NCBI RefSeq assembly: GCF_009906855.1
Contig: NZ_CP047650.1
Span: 496,001-560,000 of the forward strand
Length of the DNA: 64,000 nucleotides
Direction of reading: 5' to 3'
From: Xylophilus rhododendri
Lineage (GTDB): Bacteria > Pseudomonadota > Gammaproteobacteria > Burkholderiales > Burkholderiaceae_C
Part shown: in pieces, positions 1 through 8,543 of the stretch
How the letters are laid out: each line of letters starts with the position of its first letter
How positions within the stretch are numbered: position 1 is the stretch's first letter
Notes under the pieces: generated by a model
Databases searched by the model: none
Told to the model about the DNA's origin: nothing
Seen by the model: only the letters and a program-made list of their open reading frames with translations
Position numbers and translations under genes: made by a program

Positions 1-98
1 GCGCTGCGGTCGTGCACCAGCAGTTCGTGGCCGGCCGCCAGCAGGCGCGTGCCGAAATGCACGCCGATATTTCCCAGGCCTATCAGTCCGATCTTCAT
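1..98 (-). CDS. NAD(P)-binding dehydrogenase, 3-hydroxyisobutyrate dehydrogenase-like (5' end only)
   Basis: Only the first 32 codons lie in the window, read leftward from an ATG at 98-96. The translation starts MKIGLIGLGNIG, a Rossmann beta-alpha-beta start with the glycine pattern GLGNIG, followed by a helix and a second strand ending in HD. This is the usual beginning of the 6-phosphogluconate / 3-hydroxyisobutyrate dehydrogenase superfamily, which oxidises or reduces beta-hydroxyacids with NAD(P). The substrate cannot be told from this fragment. The gene is divergent from the AP array and marks its left border. Confidence 0.75.
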   Translation of the reverse strand, partial: MKIGLIGLGNIGVHFGTRLLAAGHELLVHDRS

Positions 99-289
99 GT
101 GTTGGTGTCTCTTTGCTTGTTGGTTGCGGCAAATTTAGGCGCAGGACAGGCCTGCAGCCAGTGCAGATTCGGGTCCGGGGTATAGCCCCAGGTTAATTCC
201 CGGGTTTACCCGGGCACCGCCACAAAGATGGCCCGTTGGCCGCATCTGGAATCCCGGCATTACCCCTTCGATTATCGAGATCACCCGTC

Positions 290-314
290 TTCGCGATAAA
301 CGACTCTGATTCGG
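290..314 (+). promoter_or_regulatory. PIP box (HrpX-type operator) of unit AP1-AP3
   Basis: TTCGC at 290-294 and TTCGG at 310-314 are separated by exactly 15 bases, a perfect match to TTCGB-N15-TTCGB and to the Ralstonia hrpII box TTCG-N16-TTCG. A -10 element of the YANNNT type (CAAAAT, 344-349) follows 29 bases later, and the AP1 start codon is at 377. In Xanthomonas, Acidovorax and Ralstonia this arrangement is bound by HrpX/HrpB and drives type III secretion and effector genes. Confidence 0.75.
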
Positions 315-376
315 CCCGCGCCGGAATTTGCCTTCGTGTCAGCCAAAATATGCCGACCGAACCCGAGATATATTCC

Positions 377-1686
377 ATGAGCTTTAATCCCGCACTGAAT
401 GCAAGCACCCCCGGCAATACAGGATTTGCCGCAATCGCCAATCTCGCTCTCGGACTGCTCGCACGCAATCCAGGCCAGCCGCGTACGGAAAACATGGAGC
501 CAGAACGTTCCAGCCTGCTGCAGCAATATCCGGAAATCGGACCGGATATCGCCGGACTGCTAAGCATAAACGCCCGGTCCAACACCACAATTTCAAGCGA
601 TCACGGACCTTCGGTCGATGCAGACAAGGGAGCGGGCGAAATCAAGCGCAGCGGGCGGGCAAAACGCGCCAGCAAGGAATTGCAGGCCCGAATCGACACG
701 GCGATGCGTTTTACCCTGGCGGGTTTTCGCAAACAATTCGGCCAGATCGAACCGAACCTGGTCCTGGCGCCGGGATCGTTTGAAAAACGCATGTTCGAGA
801 CCGGTGAAGTGTACGGCGGCCACAGTGCGGGTTGGCTGAACAAGGACGAATACGAAATCATGAAAACCCCGGCTCTCCGCTTCAGAACGCACTGGAGCAA
901 TGGGTCATCGTGCATGCCTACGCTCAGGCGACAGGCGGCGACCTCCTGACTTGGGAGCCTCAAAAGATACTCTCCTGGGTCCGCAAGGAATTGGCCCAGG
1001 TCCGCGCCCAGGCCGACGACGATCAACGCGAGACACGCATTCGTGAGGCATTCGACGCCGGCAAGAACTCGCAGATCGCCAGATCGCGCACGCATGGCAT
1101 CGTGAGCCCGATATACGCCTATCCCAACATGGAAGATGTAAACAAGTTCGCGCCCTGCGGCATACCGGTATTACGTTTCCAGTGGGTAGATCCCGATGTG
1201 CCCAGCTACAGCCTCATTTTCGGCCCACCGGATCCCGCGCTGTGCCGGGGCAATGCAGAAACCGATATTGCCTACAAACTCGCCAGGCAAATCGCGCATG
1301 GCCCGAGAAACCAGTTGTTTAAACCGGATAACGCAAAATACCTGCCGCGCAACATGGCCGTACAAGTCTCGCGCACTGAAGTCAGCCAAAACTGCGGCCC
1401 CGACAATCTTGTGATAAAAAAGATACCCGCCCTCTCTCCGCTCATTCGATTCGATCTCTGTCCTCCGTATGTATCGCCTTATCACCGCTGGCGCGAATCG
1501 ATGAAAAACAGCCTGGTGACCGACTACGAAGCGAAACGCAAGCGCGAATTCTTCGACCCGCAACCGCAGCAGCAGTTCTCCCCGCCGCAGCGCCCATTCG
1601 TCGGCCAGCCCGGCTTCGACAATCAGCGCAAGCAATTCGACGGCCAAGCATTCAACCAGGCGGGACGGCAGCAACAAGACGGATAA
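377..1686 (+). CDS. AP1, first gene of the NCGPDN-family array (single-base frameshift)
   Basis: Unknown family. The start at 377 (MSFNPALNAS) is 28 bases past the -10 of the PIP promoter and aligns with the starts of AP3-AP5. The reading frame breaks at the A-run 863-866. One added A joins the N-terminal frame to the frame carrying PLQNALEQW, APC, CRGN, QNCGPDN and CPPYVS, giving a 436-residue protein colinear with its paralogs. The N-terminus is rich in Ser, Asn and Thr, lacks a Sec signal and carries the LALGL segment shared with AP4. A basic KRAS stretch precedes the conserved region. The last 45 residues are Gln/Pro/Phe-rich and nearly identical to those of AP5. It is probably a type III effector, by promoter and context only. 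The frameshift is more likely an artefact than decay. Confidence 0.7.
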
Positions 1687-1740
1687 GGCCGCCGGGATTT
1701 TTACGCGTATGTCTCAACATTCATTCATGGAGAGATGATC

Positions 1741-2949
1741 ATGAGATTTTCTTTGGCAAACGCAATTCCGAGCACGACGGCCCGCGTACCGGAGAGGTTC
1801 ATGCTTGCCGATATGCAGCACAGCAATCCGCCCGAAACCCGGCAGCCGCTGGCAGCCCGGGTGTTCGATGACAGCCTCAGCCACATTGGCGCCGTCAGCC
1901 AGCAAATGAAGGATTTGCTCGATTTCCTGCCCGGTGAAATTGCCGGCTCCGCCGATGTGCATTACGGCCAAGGATTCACTACGGCGACCGCAGATCCCGT
2001 GCGGCGCGAAGACGTGTTATTGGACGATCCCTTTCGGGACGTTCCCGAAGAGCAGTCTGAAGTCGTAGCCAGGGATAAACGGCTGGAAGACGATATCCAG
2101 ATCAAACTCGACAACACCGTCAACAACGCAGTCGGCGCATATCTCCTGGAAATCGGGCAGGTCGGCTTTATTTCCGACAATCCCGAGGGTCCCGTGGCCA
2201 AACCAGCGATCGCCCTGGGCCGCCAGATCGCGCGCGCCATCCAGCCCCATCTCAGTGAAATCGAGCGGAAACTGCCGCGCCTGTCGCCATTTTCCCAGGC
2301 TTTAAAAGGGTGGGTGGAGGTGTATGCCTACCGGCTCGCCCTCGGAGGGCTCGAATTCAAGGGAGGCGGCGAGGACATCGTCGAATGGGCCAGGAAGGAA
2401 GCCGCGCAGACGGATGCACATGCCGACCATCCCGAACGAGAACGCTCACTGCAAGCTGGTTATCGAGGCGGTTTGAAATCGAAACGCGGCGGCACACCTC
2501 GACGTCAAGCGCCGCTCCCTGCATATCCCGACAGGGAGGACATGCAGAACTACGCCCCTTGCGGCCAGGATGTGCTGCTTCATGAATTCAACAGGCAGAT
2601 GAAAAAATACGCCACCATTTCTGTCCGGCCGCATCCCGACAACTGCCGAGGCAACCAATACACCCATATCGCTTATGGGATCGGCAGAATATTCGCGCAC
2701 ACCCCTTGGCAACTCACCAAATTCACCGTCGACACCGTCCGGAATGTTCCGCGTGACGTGCAGTTGCCGACCGGGCGTGACACCTGGCGCAGGAATTGCG
2801 GCCCCGACAATATCGTGACCAAAAACGTTTCATTCTGGGACTGGTCAAGCCACGGGGTGCCGGTATGCCCGCCATACGTCTCGCGCCTCGCCAAATGGCG
2901 CGAGCAACTCAAGGAAGCAATGGAGACCAACTTCCAGACCATGGTGTAG
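1741..2949 (+). CDS. AP2, NCGPDN-family array protein (402 aa)
   Basis: Start chosen at 1741 (MRFSLANAI), which aligns with AP6 and AP7 and follows GGAGAGATGATC; an ATG two codons earlier is possible. No promoter is visible in the 54-base gap, so it is probably co-transcribed with AP1. It belongs with AP6 and AP7: all have a DSL..IG.(I/V)S..M.DLL segment near residue 45, VHYG near 73, DDIQIKLDNT near 117, WVEVYAY at 191 and then the cysteine domain. Its only cysteines are 274, 302, 353 and 376 (APC, NCRGN, NCGPDN, CPPYV). It stops with TAG at the point where AP7 continues into a proline-rich tail. Function unknown; effector role inferred from context. Confidence 0.8.
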   Translation: MRFSLANAIPSTTARVPERFMLADMQHSNPPETRQPLAARVFDDSLSHIGAVSQQMKDLLDFLPGEIAGSADVHYGQGFTTATADPVRREDVLLDDPFRDVPEEQSEVVARDKRLEDDIQIKLDNTVNNAVGAYLLEIGQVGFISDNPEGPVAKPAIALGRQIARAIQPHLSEIERKLPRLSPFSQALKGWVEVYAYRLALGGLEFKGGGEDIVEWARKEAAQTDAHADHPERERSLQAGYRGGLKSKRGGTPRRQAPLPAYPDREDMQNYAPCGQDVLLHEFNRQMKKYATISVRPHPDNCRGNQYTHIAYGIGRIFAHTPWQLTKFTVDTVRNVPRDVQLPTGRDTWRRNCGPDNIVTKNVSFWDWSSHGVPVCPPYVSRLAKWREQLKEAMETNFQTMV

Positions 2950-3071
2950 AACGGCCAGATTCCCGAGACACCTCCTCACGCCCGCCGCCTGCTGAAGCGC
3001 CGGCACGGCCTATACGCACGCTTTCCCGCCGTGCGGAAAAATCAACCCATCACCACCGACGGGATATTCTC

Positions 3072-4361
3072 ATGGTTTTCGACCTCGCATCCAATTCAAG
3101 CCATGGAGCCACGCCCACTGCCGCGACCTTTGCAAGCCTGGCTGCCGGGCTGCTGTGGCGTTCAGCAAGCCAAACGTCAATGGAAACGGCGTCGCGCCCA
3201 TTTTCCGATGCGCGGGGACCGAAGCAGGAACTCAGTGACGAAATGACGGCACTTTTAGGACTGAAATCCAGCGCAGCCATTAAGGATGACGCCATATTCG
3301 GCGCAGGCCAGCCTGATCAGAAACCGCGTATCTCCCAGAACGATATAAAACCCGAAGCCAGACGCACCAGCAGAACAAAGCGCGCCAGCCCCTACCTGCA
3401 GAACAGGCTGGACACCGCGCTGCGCTACGCACTCGCGGGCTTCGATCAGCAATTCGGACGTCATAACCCGAACCTGCCCGCCGCGCCTGACTCATTTTCC
3501 CAGCTGGCTTTCGACAAAGGCCTGGAATACGGCGGCACCATCCGGGGCACGCTGAACTCCGCGGAATACACGCTGATGCATTCGAACGAAAATTCCCAGC
3601 TGCGCCAGGTGCTGGAAGACTGGGTGACCGTCTATGCCTACGCCCACGCCACTGCCGGCGATCTTTATCGCTGGGACTACTACAAAATCATCGGCTGGGC
3701 GCGCAGGGAGGTCGCGCAAATCGATGCACAAGCCGATGACGACGTCGGCGAAAAAAGAAGGCTGGAGGCCTATCACGCCGGCAAGAATTCAGAAATCGCC
3801 ATTTCACGCACGCGCGGCATCATCGGCGCGCTGTGGGCATATCCCAATGAGGCGGACATGAACAGGTTCGCCCCCTGCGGCAAACCGGTCTATGTTTTCG
3901 ACTGGATCGACAAAAACGCCCTCAAATATCAGTTCATCGTCCGCCTGCCGGATCCCGACAAATGTCTGGGCGACGCCAGCACCGATGAAGCGTACATGGT
4001 TTCCAGACGTCTCTGGCGCGGCTCGCAAAATGAAATCTTTCGCAAGGAAGACGCGGTGCACATGCCACGCGGCGTCATATTGCGGGTCTCATCGAACGAG
4101 GTCGCGCAGAACTGCGGGCCCGACAATATCCTGATCAGAAAGGTTTCAATGTTCAACCCGTTTTACAAGATCCCGCTTTGCCCGCCTTATGTGCCCCCTT
4201 ATAAACACTGGCGCGATTCCATGAAAAGCAGTCTGGTGACCGAGTATGAAAGAAAACACAAACGCGGCCTTTCCGAGCAGGACGTTTTTTCAGCCAACCA
4301 GCGTCAGCCAACCGTACAGCCCCAACAGCGCGTCGATCGACTGCCGCGACCCTCCGCCTGA
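3072..4361 (+). CDS. AP3, NCGPDN-family array protein (429 aa)
   Basis: The open frame extends upstream into AP2, but the ATG at 3072 (MVFDLASNSS) sits in the same gggatattctc-ATG setting as the starts of AP1 and AP4 and gives a paralog-like N-terminus. Layout: Ser/Thr/Ala-rich N-terminus 1-45; ELSDEMTALLGL 53-64; basic linker with KR at 103-104; conserved helices 108-130; LEDWVTVYAYAHA 181-193; ARREVAQIDAQAD 210-222; cysteine domain 266-382 with C269, C298, C348 and C370, the only cysteines; Gln/Pro-rich tail 405-429. There are no membrane segments or signal peptide. AP3 is the last complete gene of the first unit. Function unknown. Confidence 0.8.
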   Translation: MVFDLASNSSHGATPTAATFASLAAGLLWRSASQTSMETASRPFSDARGPKQELSDEMTALLGLKSSAAIKDDAIFGAGQPDQKPRISQNDIKPEARRTSRTKRASPYLQNRLDTALRYALAGFDQQFGRHNPNLPAAPDSFSQLAFDKGLEYGGTIRGTLNSAEYTLMHSNENSQLRQVLEDWVTVYAYAHATAGDLYRWDYYKIIGWARREVAQIDAQADDDVGEKRRLEAYHAGKNSEIAISRTRGIIGALWAYPNEADMNRFAPCGKPVYVFDWIDKNALKYQFIVRLPDPDKCLGDASTDEAYMVSRRLWRGSQNEIFRKEDAVHMPRGVILRVSSNEVAQNCGPDNILIRKVSMFNPFYKIPLCPPYVPPYKHWRDSMKSSLVTEYERKHKRGLSEQDVFSANQRQPTVQPQQRVDRLPRPSA

Positions 4362-4409
4362 ACCTGCTGGCACCGGCCATGAATTCATCGCCTTCGAAAG
4401 AATATTCCG

Positions 4410-4438
4410 ATGGGCTTAGACCTGACAACCAGCGCAGT
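4410..4438 (+). pseudogene. Severed start of a further array gene
   Basis: After AP3 there is the sequence aatattccg-ATG and then MGLDLTTS. The bases before the ATG repeat the atattcc/atatgttcc setting of AP1, AP3 and AP4, and the residues resemble the AP5 start MGFDTTS. The similarity ends near 4438, exactly where the convergent LysR gene ends (stop complement 4439-4441). It looks like the first codons of a lost array member cut off by the event that placed or rearranged the LysR gene. The match is short, so chance cannot be excluded. Confidence 0.4.
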
Positions 4439-5353
4439 TCAAGCAGCACCAGCCATCGTTCCATCGCCAGCCGCGACCATCTGCCTGAGCAGTTCGGCGA
4501 ACTTGTCGGCATGGCTGCGCCCGGTATCGAAGACCGAACGCACGATGCTGGGCGCCAGCCGGATCTCCTCCTGCAGGGGCAGCACCTGCAGGTCGCTCCA
4601 GGCCATGCCCTCCACCGTGAACTGATCCACCATCGCAATGCCCGCGCCCGCCCGCACCAGGGCGCAGGCCACATCGGTTTCGTGAATATCCACCCGCGAA
4701 ACCAGCGGCACATCGGCATTGCGGAAAGCGGCAGAAACCAGTTGCCCGAAAGGAATCGAAGGATGATGGGCGATCAGATTGAAACGCGCCAAATCCGCCA
4801 GGCTCACCGCCGGCAGCTGCGACAGTTCATGGCCACGCGGCACCACGCAGACCATGCGGCCCTCGGTGAAACGCTCGATGCGCAGATTGGGATGCTCCAG
4901 CGGCAGCACCGAAACCGCCAGGTCCACCGTGTTGCTCAACACCTCCTGCGCCATGCCGTTGAGCAGCGTGGTGCGCAGATTCACCCGGATATTCGGGTAA
5001 CGCTGCACGAAACTGGTCACCACCCGCGGAATCAAGCCGCGGCTCAGGCAAGGGCTCGACGCGATATTGAGTGTTCCCGAAGGCCCCTGCGCCAGTCCGC
5101 GAGCGAAGTCGTCCACCCGCAGCGCCTGCTGGTAGAACTCGTCAACCTCGCGAAACAGGGCTTGGCCTTCGGGCGTGGGCACCAGCTTGCCCTTGACCCG
5201 GTTGAACAGCGCCAGCCCCAGGGTCTGCTCGGTGTGCGAAACGATGCGGCTGATGGCCGGCTGCGATGTGAACAGCAGTTTGGAGGCACCATTGATCGAG
5301 CCGGTCAGCATCACGGCGCGAAAAACCTCCATCTGGCGCAGTCTGAATTTCAT
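4439..5353 (-). CDS. LysR-family transcriptional regulator
   Basis: 304 residues, the normal LysR length. Residues 1-60 form the winged helix-turn-helix (RQMEVFRAVMLTGSINGASK then SQPAISRIVSHTE, followed by LGLALFNR), and residues 90-295 are a periplasmic-binding-protein-like effector domain. It probably binds a small ligand and activates or represses a nearby promoter. It is divergent from AP4, with 183 bases between the starts, and convergent with the AP1-AP3 unit, so it splits the array. By position it could control AP4-AP8. A 7-bp inverted repeat in the shared intergenic region overlaps the PIP box. The ligand cannot be inferred. Confidence 0.9.
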   Translation of the reverse strand: MKFRLRQMEVFRAVMLTGSINGASKLLFTSQPAISRIVSHTEQTLGLALFNRVKGKLVPTPEGQALFREVDEFYQQALRVDDFARGLAQGPSGTLNIASSPCLSRGLIPRVVTSFVQRYPNIRVNLRTTLLNGMAQEVLSNTVDLAVSVLPLEHPNLRIERFTEGRMVCVVPRGHELSQLPAVSLADLARFNLIAHHPSIPFGQLVSAAFRNADVPLVSRVDIHETDVACALVRAGAGIAMVDQFTVEGMAWSDLQVLPLQEEIRLAPSIVRSVFDTGRSHADKFAELLRQMVAAGDGTMAGAA

Positions 5354-5443
5354 GCTTTTCCTCGTGCCCTCTTTTCTCGGGCACCGCGAGCGCGTCCCAG
5401 ATAATCTTCACCATTCTAGCTTCAAATAAGCAGAACCTACAGC

Positions 5444-5468
5444 TTCGGGGCGAACAACAGTGATTCGC
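5444..5468 (+). promoter_or_regulatory. PIP box of unit AP4-AP8, overlapped by an inverted repeat
   Basis: TTCGG (5444-5448) and TTCGC (5464-5468) are separated by exactly 15 bases, a perfect PIP/hrpII match. A YANNNT -10 element (CACAGT, 5500-5505) follows 31 bases later, inside the 30-32 range known for HrpX promoters. AAGGA at 5524-5528 is a good ribosome site for the ATG at 5537. The arms GGGCGAA (5448-5454) and TTCGCCC (5464-5470) form a perfect inverted repeat over the box, a possible LysR operator. Confidence 0.8.
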
Positions 5469-5536
5469 CCAATTCGGCGGTGCCAGCGCACGCTCGGCAC
5501 ACAGTAAACCTTCTTTTATCACCAAGGATATGTTCC

Positions 5537-6892
5537 ATGGGATTCAACATCGTATCGAACACGACGAACGGCAACGGCTCGAATATTGGCGCCGTGGCAA
5601 ACCTGGCGCTGGGACTGATGGGGCGATATCCTCGGCGGGTTACGCTGCAAAATAATTCCCGGCCATCAGAAACACGAGTCGACGAATATCGCGAACTCAA
5701 TGCAGAAATGGCGACCCTGCTTGGGTTGACGGCGGACGACGTCGGCCGCGACGGAGCAATCCAGCACTCGGCCATATTCTCGCAAGATGCAGACATCGAA
5801 CCAGAAAAGCCGCTGGCACGCAAAAAACGCAATGCCCCCCTGGACTTCAAAAGACGGCTCGACGTGACCCTGCACAATGCGTTGGCGGGTTTTCGCACTG
5901 CCTGCAGGATTCCGGGCGAAACAGCATCAGTCCCGCAGGATCCGTTTGAAAAGCGTCAATTCCAGAACGGTGAAAGTTACGGCGGCGGCACCTGCAGTTT
6001 CCTTAATACGGACGAAATCAACAGCCTGCGCAACGACAAACAGTCACCACTGCGGCAGATTCTGGAAGGCTGGGTACGCGTTCAAGCCCATAGCGATGCC
6101 ACCGGTTCCGGCGTCCACACATGGAAATCGGCGAATATTCTGGCCTGGGCGCGAGATGAAGTGAAGCAGGTCATTTCGCAGGCGGACAAACCGGACCGGG
6201 AAGAGCGTCTACGTGACGCATTTCAGCGAGGAAGGTCTTCTCCACTGGCCTTCGAACGCCTCTACAGCGCGACCAGCCCGCTGGATTGCTATCCCGACCT
6301 GAGGGACTTGCACGAATTCGCGGAGTGCGGGGTGGCTACTCGTTTGATCGAGTGGATCGGACATGGCGGCGGCGAAAACCACCCGATCTTCAGCATATCC
6401 CTGGTATATCCCGATCCGGCGCAATGCAAGGGCGATGCCACGACGCATATGGCCTATATTACCGGAAGGCGGATCGGATACTTGCCCGACTGGATATTCG
6501 ACAACCCCAAGGTCATCGTCAACGTGCCGCGTGGTGTGACGGCCTGGTTGGCTGACAACGTGAAAGCGCGCAACTGCGGGCCGGACAATATATTGCGCAA
6601 AGTCATCAGCCGATGGAATCCGTTCGCCGGCGATGTACCCGCGTGTCCGCCGTTTGTGACCCGCCACGCCCAATGGCGCGCCGCCATCATCAAAGGCATT
6701 TTAGACAACATCGATTACTGGCAGCGCAAACGCCAGCTGGAGGAAGATCAGGTGCCAAAGGTTCAGTGGCAACAGGTCAGCCCGCCAGCTCGAACCAATT
6801 TGCAGCGGCAATTCGATCGGCAGAGCCAGGAGTTTCGAGAGCAGCAATGGCGCCTTCAGCAACAGGCCGCGACGGCACGGCAGCCGGGCTGA
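5537..6892 (+). CDS. AP4, NCGPDN-family array protein (451 aa)
   Basis: First gene of the second unit, directly behind its own PIP promoter and AAGGA. The start at 5537 (MGFNIVSNTT) is preferred over the frame opening at 5480 because it lies downstream of the -10 and matches its paralogs. The first 20 residues are dominated by Asn, Ser, Thr and Gly and carry almost no charge, as in type III signals. Landmarks: ANLALGL 21-27 (shared with AP1), LNAEMATLLGL 54-64, RKKRNA 95-100, and the cysteine domain with C264, C297, C347 and C370. Unlike the other members it has extra cysteines at 123, 153 and 251. The C-terminus after 395 is a charged, Gln-rich probable helix. Function unknown. Confidence 0.8.
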   Translation: MGFNIVSNTTNGNGSNIGAVANLALGLMGRYPRRVTLQNNSRPSETRVDEYRELNAEMATLLGLTADDVGRDGAIQHSAIFSQDADIEPEKPLARKKRNAPLDFKRRLDVTLHNALAGFRTACRIPGETASVPQDPFEKRQFQNGESYGGGTCSFLNTDEINSLRNDKQSPLRQILEGWVRVQAHSDATGSGVHTWKSANILAWARDEVKQVISQADKPDREERLRDAFQRGRSSPLAFERLYSATSPLDCYPDLRDLHEFAECGVATRLIEWIGHGGGENHPIFSISLVYPDPAQCKGDATTHMAYITGRRIGYLPDWIFDNPKVIVNVPRGVTAWLADNVKARNCGPDNILRKVISRWNPFAGDVPACPPFVTRHAQWRAAIIKGILDNIDYWQRKRQLEEDQVPKVQWQQVSPPARTNLQRQFDRQSQEFREQQWRLQQQAATARQPG

Positions 6893-7066
6893 CTGCGGCA
6901 CGCCTGTCCCGTCTATCTGGGAGATTTTCCGTGTTCACCTGCCGCCGAATACCTGGCTCGATGATCAAGATAATGGCCTTGCGGGCAAATTAACGCGTAT
7001 TCGGCATTGCATCAGAAAACAAATCCCGGCGCCCAAAAATAAGGGCTCCACTCTACAAGGTCCATC

Positions 7067-8485
7067 ATGGGTTTCGACACCACATCATTCGTGGGCGGCA
7101 GCATGCCTGCAGCCTCGAATATATCGGCGCTTGCAGCCGTGGCGCAGGGCGCCGCTGCACACTTTCTAAACAAATCAAAATCGACAGAGCTCAAAGCCTC
7201 TCATACGAGTTTCTCCAAGAGCGAACTGTCCCCTCAAGAAATCAGCCATGATTTGCAGGAGTTGCTCGGTCTGCCCACGCCCGCAACTCCGGAAAATCCG
7301 CAAGCAGTATTTCATGGCGCGTTTTCAGCGAGCAAGATGCCAGCCACCTTAAACACCTCGCCAAACGAATCAATCAAGCCTGCATCCATTCCAGCCCGAC
7401 ACTCCATCGGCAAACGGGCTGCTTCCACAACACTGCAGCAGAGGCTGAAGATCGCGATACCCGTGACCATCGCCTCTTTCCGCCACACGATGGGCCTGCC
7501 CAATTCGATCATTCATCCTAACAATAATCTCTTGCAAGTCACTTCGATCTTGAATGGTCGGCGGATAGGTTTGGCCATCAGGCCATTACTGACTCATATC
7601 GAAATGCAGACGCTCCAGTCGCAAACCACCTCAGCGTTCCAGAATTCGCTTGAAGCCTGGGTCGAATATCTCGCTTACCGCATGGCGGCTATAAATCAAC
7701 GCTTCGAAGACAACCAAGAAGAGATATTGAAATGGGTGCGCGAAGAAACAGCGCAGGTCATTTCACAAGCAGACAACTTCATCAGGGAAGAAAAAATACG
7801 CACAGCCTATCTCGCAGGGAAGAATTCGCTGCTGTTTGGCAACTCTGATCCGGCGCAACTGCATCCAGCATATGCCTATGCAACCATGCAGGACATGAAT
7901 AACTATGCACCCTGCGACTTTATCGCATTCGTCTGGTATAAAAAGAACGACAAGCAATATGGCACCATGCTTGCGCGCACCCTGCACGAATGCAGCGGCA
8001 ACACCGAAACCCATCACGCCTATAGCGTCGGTCGTCAGCAGAAAAACCTGGGCCAGGAAGCGGTCTTCAGCTCCGATTATTTGAACGATATACCGCGCGG
8101 TGAGCGGCTGCGTCTTGAAGGCAACTTGGACGCCAGAAACTGTGGACCGGGCAACTTCCTCTACAAACAAGTTCCCACTTTTAATTGGTTCAAAACCACA
8201 GTACCCCCCCTTTGTCCACCCTATGTATCGCCGCACACACGGCGGCGAACCGAATTGATAGCACAACTCGACCAGGATTTCGACAACGCCTCTAATAAAC
8301 GATCCCTCGACCCTCGGATTCTCAGCACGATGACCCTGGGCGTGCCGGCTCAGACAGAGCCCAATCAGCAGGTGTTCGGCCCGCTGCAACGGCCATTCAT
8401 CGACCAACCCAGCTTCGATAAACAGAGGCAGCAATTCGACGGGCAGGCAATCAACCAACCTGGAGGGCATGGACGAAACGGTTAA
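7067..8485 (+). CDS. AP5, NCGPDN-family array protein (472 aa)
   Basis: Longest intact member. It starts MGFDTTSFVG, with the weak site AAGG nine bases upstream. Layout: small-residue N-terminus 1-35; LSPQEISHDLQELLGL 54-69; VFHGAF 81-86; basic GKRAAS 115-120; helical middle with LEAWVEYLAY 195-204; cysteine domain with C283, C309, C359 and C383. The core motif is NCGPGN instead of NCGPDN. The tail after about 430 (QRPFIDQPSFDKQR, then QFDGQAINQ) almost repeats the AP1 tail although the rest of the two proteins has diverged. The 174-base gap upstream shows no PIP box, so read-through from AP4 is likely. Function unknown. Confidence 0.8.
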   Translation: MGFDTTSFVGGSMPAASNISALAAVAQGAAAHFLNKSKSTELKASHTSFSKSELSPQEISHDLQELLGLPTPATPENPQAVFHGAFSASKMPATLNTSPNESIKPASIPARHSIGKRAASTTLQQRLKIAIPVTIASFRHTMGLPNSIIHPNNNLLQVTSILNGRRIGLAIRPLLTHIEMQTLQSQTTSAFQNSLEAWVEYLAYRMAAINQRFEDNQEEILKWVREETAQVISQADNFIREEKIRTAYLAGKNSLLFGNSDPAQLHPAYAYATMQDMNNYAPCDFIAFVWYKKNDKQYGTMLARTLHECSGNTETHHAYSVGRQQKNLGQEAVFSSDYLNDIPRGERLRLEGNLDARNCGPGNFLYKQVPTFNWFKTTVPPLCPPYVSPHTRRRTELIAQLDQDFDNASNKRSLDPRILSTMTLGVPAQTEPNQQVFGPLQRPFIDQPSFDKQRQQFDGQAINQPGGHGRNG

Positions 8486-8543
8486 ACCAGACTGACTTTT
8501 TCAAGCGTGCAATTATCAACATTCACTTCATTCGGAAATCATC

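Noticed and set aside
267..293. TTCG at 267-270 and 290-293 as a PIP box
   Set aside because: Spacing is 19 bases; the pair 290/310 has the correct 16.
1709..1738. Nine-codon open frame before AP2
   Set aside because: No ribosome site; overlaps the AP2 start region by chance.
5480..5502. GTGCC...GGCAC hairpin before AP4 as a terminator
   Set aside because: Bulged stem, no T-run, and it lies between the PIP box and the -10 element, so it is more likely incidental.
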